This document shows positions 59,913-64,000 of a stretch of DNA of 64,000 bases, one piece after another. Within the stretch, counting starts at the first letter, position 1, and every line of letters begins with the position of its first letter. This stretch comes from Seriola aureovittata. Its lineage: Eukaryota; Chordata; Actinopteri; Carangiformes; Carangidae. Position numbers and translations under genes: made by a program. Under the pieces are notes generated by a model that ran no database searches, was not told the origin of the DNA, and was given only the letters and a program-made list of their open reading frames with translations. The DNA lies in assembly GCF_021018895.1 (NCBI RefSeq), contig NC_079384.1, positions 2,397,640 through 2,461,639 of the forward strand, given 5' to 3'.

Positions 59913-62900
59913 GTACAGACACTGAACAAAGTCACATGTTGCCTGAAACTGCAGCTTTGGTTCTGTTCGTGTTGGATAAACAGTGTATTTGTAGTAGTAG
60001 TAGTTTTGGCCTTGAAGCCGTGCAGGACGTTCTCTGTGAGGTTTGATTGATTACACTCGTGTTCCCCCTGGTTTGAATCACTAACTGATATCAGAGGTTT
60101 TACACTGAACTATTTACAGTATTTCTGATTCATTGTTGTTTTGTTTTTTCCTCCTTGAAACGTTAATCCTGACTCTTCCTCCTCCTCCAGGCTGCGACTG
60201 GATCTTACTGAGTCCCTGCTACGTGCAGACAGACGGTGATGTGGCAGGATGGAGGGAGCTGTTCAGCACACTGGGAGTCAGAGACGGTCTCATCATCCGC
60301 AAAGAGACACAAACGCTCAGCGCTAAAGAACTGGTGAGGAGGCCGTCGCACCGCTAACACCGCAGCTGTGAGCACAGATGATAAAAGGCTGTGGATGTGT
60401 CGTGTGAAGACACAATATTTACCGGTTGCATGGACACCAGAGGCAGAACAGACTCTTCCTCTGCGTTAGAAAACAAGTGTGAGTCATCACGATGACTCAG
60501 GTGGTGATTAAAGGATGAAGCTACTAATAATGATGAGTCATTAGAGAGATCAATATCTGCTTTGAAGATGAGCAGAAAAAGCAGGTGTCACAGACAGAGC
60601 TGAGGCCCGGTGCCTGTTTTAGCCTGAGCTGCAGATAGAGGGGGATAACCTGTGGATTTGTCCTGACACCATCAGTCACTGAGAAACTCCTGCTGCCTTC
60701 ACGTAATGTTGGAACAATGGAGTTTCATATTTCCTGCGTAACAAGGCTGAACAAGTGAGGTGGAGAGTGTAACTTTATTTCTAGAGCTCATTTAAACACA
60801 GCCGGAGGATGATTCAAATAAATAAAATGAAGTAAAACAAATGTGAAGAATAAGTAAAGCACAAGGAAAGTAGAAACACGTAAACACAAGGAAAATACAC
60901 AATTATGAACATGACAACGGGCTAAAAGGTTAGCGAGCTAAAAAAGGCCAGTGAGTACAAATGTGTCTTTAGCTGAGATTTAAAAATGGAGATGGAGGGA
61001 GCGCTTGTTTTAAACGCAGCGACGGCGAGAAAAGTCCCGTTCAACTGTCTCCTCTTTAGTAACACTAGGTGTTTTTGTTTAATCCTTTTCTGTCTCTCTC
61101 TCCCCCCCCCTCCCCCCCCACCCCCCCCACCCACCAGGCCTCCAGCCACTGGTCATCTGAAAGCACAATGTGGCGCCTCATCCCTGGGGAGGGCTGTGTG
61201 CTCGATGACTACCCCTGTGAGGAGTTTCGTGCCCTGGCCACTGCCCAGCTGCCGGACGCCGTCCTCCTGCAGCAGAGGACGGCCTTACTGAAGCTGCTGG
61301 CCACCAACTGGGACACTGGGTAACACACACACACAGTCCCTGTCACACACACACAGCCGTGTTTCTGTAAAACCGTTTGCACCAAATCGTTTTGAAAGAG
61401 CAACAGCCAATGGGAAAAGCCCAACACTTGGCCGACCAGTGGTGTAACTTCCATATTTTCATACCTGCTCTTATTTACGTTCAGTAAAGGCCGCGAGACG
61501 CTGCAGTGGTTTTGTGTCTGTCACAAACTTCACATGTGAACTTTTTTTCTCGAGTCGTGGCTCTGCAGGCGCATGTGGAGCGTAGCTGCCGTTACACCGG
61601 TCCATTTAACACGAGTAGATTTCTCTTCTCACTGAGCACGTGCAGCTCTGCTGAGCGCTGAAGCCTCTGTGGGGGGGGGGGGGGTCACACAGTCCTGACG
61701 CTTTAATGACATGAAGTTCACTGAGCTGCAGCCGAAGACACAGAGTTATCAAACGATCCTCGAGGTGATATGACAGGGTGTAAAGAAGAGGTCATCTCTT
61801 CTGTTCCAACCATGACCTCCACCTGTCTCACTCCATCAGGCACCGCTACTCTCAGTACCTCACAGCCCAGGTGATTGACAGCGACGGACGAGCAATCAAA
61901 GACACCACTTCCTCCTTCTCCCACGCCCTGCGTCGTCTTGATTGGCTGCCGGCTTATCGCCCGCTGGAGGGAGACAAGAGAGAGAGGAAGTTCCTGTGTC
62001 CCAACTCAGTCTACCTGACCTCACCTGAGGTCACCGACCTGTTGGGGACTCACGTCTTCTACGTGGACTTAGACCCCAGCGACTTCAGCAGAGCTCTGGG
62101 TAAAGATGTGTCTGCTGTGGTAGAGATCAGATATCTTTAGTTATTGATCATCCTCTGTTTACTGCAGGTTGTCACTGTGTTTTCGCTCCTTCAGGAATGA
62201 GACAGAGCATCTCAGTGGAGGCTCTGATTACCTACCTGAAGGAGTGGTGCGTCAAACCCGAGGAGCAGCGACAACCTGAGGACGAGTCAGAGGGGGCGGG
62301 CTTCATCTCCACCATTCAGCACATCCACAACATGTACAGCTACCTGCACACAAACTGTCCCCAGAGCAGCCTGAAGGAGCTGTTCCAGCACACCCCTGCA
62401 GTCTTCATAGAGTACAACAGGTAAATCGTCAGCTCTGTCGCTCTCTCTCTCTTTTCTCAGGTTCGTGTCAGAATCTTAAACCCCTGAGTAAAACCTCTCT
62501 CCCCCAGACGAGCTGATGACTGGTGCGCAGGACGCTTCTACCACCTGAAGGAAGTGTGCTGGAGCGACACGACCACCATGTTCCAGCGCTACAGACAGCT
62601 GATCCACAGCCAGGACAGCGGCGTCCAGGAGCCCAAACTCCTGGCTCCTTTCTACAGCCAGCTGGACGGCATGAAAGACTTCTTCACCAGGGTGCGCTGC
62701 CCGACACTGTGCCGCCTCTGTTACTGTCAATGCTCAAGTCATTTTCCTACATGTCGAAAATGTTTGATTGGATTTATTTATTCGCACACAGAAAACTTTA
62801 CAAATACATTGTACATAGTTTTTTTATAACGTGGATGTGAAGGTGAGAGAACCCATGGAGGGCTTCTGTCAAACCTCATCTCAACATAAAAACTATTTAG

Positions 62901-64000
62901 ATCAAACAAAAACAGAAAGAAAGAAAAAAAATCAAATCAATATAATTAAGAAAAATGTTTCTTTAAAACAATCAAGTAAAAGAACCAGCAAAGACAACAC
63001 AGTATATAAAGTGGAGGGATACAAATATTTAAATGAATATAGAAAAGATATAAAAGGTTTCTAGGTGCTAACAACAACAATGACTTTATCATGTGTAGCT
63101 AGCTAGTTAAATAAGCTAACGTTAGCTATGTGAGTTGGTTTCCAGCTGACGCTAGCTGCTTTAAAATGGGAGCTAAAGCTAAACACAGGTGATGCTCCAT
63201 GTAGAAGACAAATAAAGAAACGTGTGACATCAGTTCAGAAATACTTAAACCTGCTGCTTTTACTGGTTCCCATTTTCAAACTGCATGTTTTCATTTTTAA
63301 ATCTACAAGAGAAAAGGCCTCTGGGATGAGGACTAAGCGACCAGCTAACGTTAGCCTAACCTCTGCTAGCAGGCAGGACTAGTCCAGCTCCACAGGCTGT
63401 CCTCAGCTTCTGTAATGAACTTATACCTGGCTGTTTGAAGCTAATGTACACTGTTTATGTGTCTGTGATTACATCTCTTTATATTTAGCTCCTGAGTGTG
63501 GAGCCCAGCCCCAATATGAACCAGTATGTGGGTCTGATGGAGCTGATCTGCTCCTCATCGCCCATCCCGACTGCTGAAGTGCTGCAGGATGTGTCAGTGC
63601 TCTACGCCCGACTTGGTAAGAGCATTCAGCATAATATGAAATATAATATAATATAATATAACATAATATAAATAATGTCTTTATGTCTTCAACAGCTCAA
63701 AAGTGTAAAAGCCAAGTGTCTGGAGAACAGGAAAACACTTTCCATCTCAAACAGAGTTACTGCTCCACTCTGAAAGGTGAGTGAAGTTCACACTGATGTC
63801 ACAAACACCATCCACCTCCATCACCTCCTCAGTCTGTGTGAACGAGCGTCATCGACCTCCTGTCAGAGCAGCATCAGTGGACAATCAGCTGCTTCTGTCT
63901 TGGAGCCGTTAACTATCGGAACTAATGGAATAACACAAACGTCTGACTCTCCCTCCTGTTTACCTGTGTCCAGGTATGGTGTCTGATAAGAGGGTCTTCC
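42704..64000 (+). CDS. Giant LOTUS (OST-HTH) and NO VEIN-type GHKL ATPase protein, 3' end outside window
   Basis: At least 37 coding exons join in phase to give at least 2368 residues, still open at 64000. Order is two tandem LOTUS domains, a third LOTUS-like domain, a polar linker, an alpha-rich region of about 850 residues, then a GHKL (Hsp90/sacsin/MORC-like) ATPase near residues 1340-1550 and a long NO VEIN-type region. LOTUS domains are small winged helices known to bind RNA and Vasa-type helicases in germ-granule proteins. NO VEIN is named from a plant vascular and auxin protein. The final exon begins MVSDKRVF, matching the family's KxFPT segment that precedes the C-terminal DUF3883 domain, expected beyond the window. 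The zebrafish locus wu:fj29h11 may be the orthologue, from memory. Cellular function is unknown. The following four entries give the exons. Confidence 0.9.
45700..45930 (+). mobile_element. tRNA-derived SINE
   Basis: The B-box word GGTTCGATCCC (about 45791) follows GAAGGTCGGT. The body then has ACTGAACCCCAAATAGCCCC (about 45841) and a GTGTGAATGAGTGAATGTGAC-like tail (about 45912). This is the order of a widespread fish SINE. It lies in the intron between LOTUS-NO VEIN exons 3 and 4. Confidence 0.65.
46901..46958. repeat. (GT)n microsatellite
   Basis: About 29 GT units in the intron between LOTUS-NO VEIN exons 5 and 6. A further GT run of similar length lies at 49658-49712 before exon 10. Confidence 0.95.
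48630..48760 (-). repeat. Dispersed fish repeat, copy B
   Basis: Read on the minus strand it contains GGTAGTTAGGGGCGGAGTCAG, CAGCTCACTCT and CAGAAACCTGTTGTTACGTC. These match in order the + strand of copy A at about 21180-21270. Confidence 0.6.
51500..52516. other. Intron without recognisable content
   Basis: This one-kilobase intron between LOTUS-NO VEIN exons 14 and 15 shows no repeat family, exon or RNA gene that I can support. Its ends have the expected GT and AG. Confidence 0.5.
53740..55535 (+). other. LOTUS-NO VEIN exons 19-24: GHKL ATPase domain
   Basis: Exons are 53740-53917, 54002-54179, 54358-54484, 54577-54696, 55188-55338 and 55423-55535 (residues about 1345-1633). The Bergerat-fold motifs are intact. 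The N box [11 protein letters not shown] has the Glu-Asn pair that in this superfamily acts in catalysis and Mg binding. Next come [10 protein letters not shown], and then [16 protein letters not shown] as the glycine-rich lid. [24 protein letters not shown] follows, a segment typical of sacsin/NO VEIN proteins. An active ATPase is therefore predicted, in contrast to degenerate family members. Confidence 0.9.
56241..56536 (+). repeat. Long polypyrimidine (CTCTCC)n tract ending at a splice acceptor
   Basis: Nearly 300 bases of C and T on the + strand with only a few purines (for example A at 56341). The run continues directly into the CCCCCCAG acceptor of exon 26 at 56539. It also generates spurious long open frames on both strands. 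Confidence 0.95.
58009..58138. repeat. (AC)n microsatellite with variants
   Basis: AC run interrupted by CAGACA and AAACAC units, in the large intron between exons 27 and 28. Confidence 0.95.
58254..58424. repeat. (CTGT)n/(CT)n compound microsatellite
   Basis: CTGTCTGT tandem repeats grading into CTCTCTCT, in the same intron as the preceding AC repeat. The open frames over it are repeat artefacts. Confidence 0.95.
59864..59910. repeat. (AC)n microsatellite at a donor site
   Basis: The AC run forms the donor of exon 29 itself: the intron begins GTACACACAC at 59863. Confidence 0.95.
62692..63488. other. Intron, AT-rich, no feature supported
   Basis: The 797-base intron between exons 34 and 35 has an A-rich centre (about 62880-63060) and GCTAACGTTAGC-type words. 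The donor GTGCGC is unusual but keeps GT. No coding exon or RNA gene is recognised. Confidence 0.5.

Larger units (their letters stand above)
56016..64000 (+). other. LOTUS-NO VEIN exons 25-37: region after the ATPase, partial
   Basis: Exons are 56016-56166, 56539-56787, 57352-57564, 59361-59542, 59682-59862, 60191-60333, 61138-61319, 61840-62099, 62195-62420, 62508-62691, 63489-63615, 63696-63776 and 63974 to the window edge. Repeated units of the type [21 protein letters not shown] and [14 protein letters not shown] (exons 27, 29 and 32) are characteristic of NO VEIN proteins. The frame is open at 64000. No DUF3883 domain is seen yet. The intron 57565-59360 is the largest here and contains AC and CTGT microsatellites. 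Confidence 0.87.

Overview
The window is nuclear DNA from a ray-finned (teleost) fish. It has many-exon vertebrate genes with short GT-AG introns, abundant GT/AC microsatellites, tRNA-derived fish SINEs, a degenerate RTE/Rex3-like LINE tail, MITEs, and fish-type SULT2 sulfotransferases. It looks like a percomorph-type genome, but the species cannot be named from sequence alone. Every splice join below was checked by hand for GT-AG ends and reading phase.

Layout. Positions 1-5500 hold a CpG-rich promoter-like patch (about 640-1140), a TATA box with exon-like segments (1314-1779), an inverted-repeat MITE (about 1815-2430) and a decayed coding-like stretch (4460-4850). Positions 5499-26781 (+) carry a complete radil gene: 17 coding exons, about 1235 residues, in the order RA, FHA-like, DIL, PDZ. 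Its introns hold a LINE fragment, a 494-bp MITE, SINEs and long microsatellites.

Positions 27787-30161 (-) and 31940-35802 (+) are two divergent, intact cytosolic sulfotransferase genes of SULT2 type, six coding exons each. They form an inverted pair. Exons 3-6 are nearly identical while exons 1-2 have diverged, which suggests gene conversion.

Positions 35803-40690 are intergenic. At about 40695-40860 lies a compact promoter with an ISRE-like element, a TATA box and a small first exon. It precedes a very large + strand gene (42704 to beyond 64000, at least 37 coding exons, at least 2368 residues). This encodes LOTUS/OST-HTH domains followed by a GHKL (Hsp90/sacsin-like) ATPase of the NO VEIN family. 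The window ends inside the gene, before the expected C-terminal NOV/DUF3883 domain.

How the genes relate: radil (Rap-GTPase effector in adhesion and neural crest migration) and the two sulfotransferases (PAPS-dependent sulfation of steroid or xenobiotic hydroxyls) have no evident link to the LOTUS-NO VEIN gene beyond position. The most unusual content is that last gene: putative RNA-binding domains fused to an Hsp90-type ATPase, with interferon-response-like elements in front of and inside its first intron. This suggests, without proving, an interferon-inducible RNA-directed ATPase.
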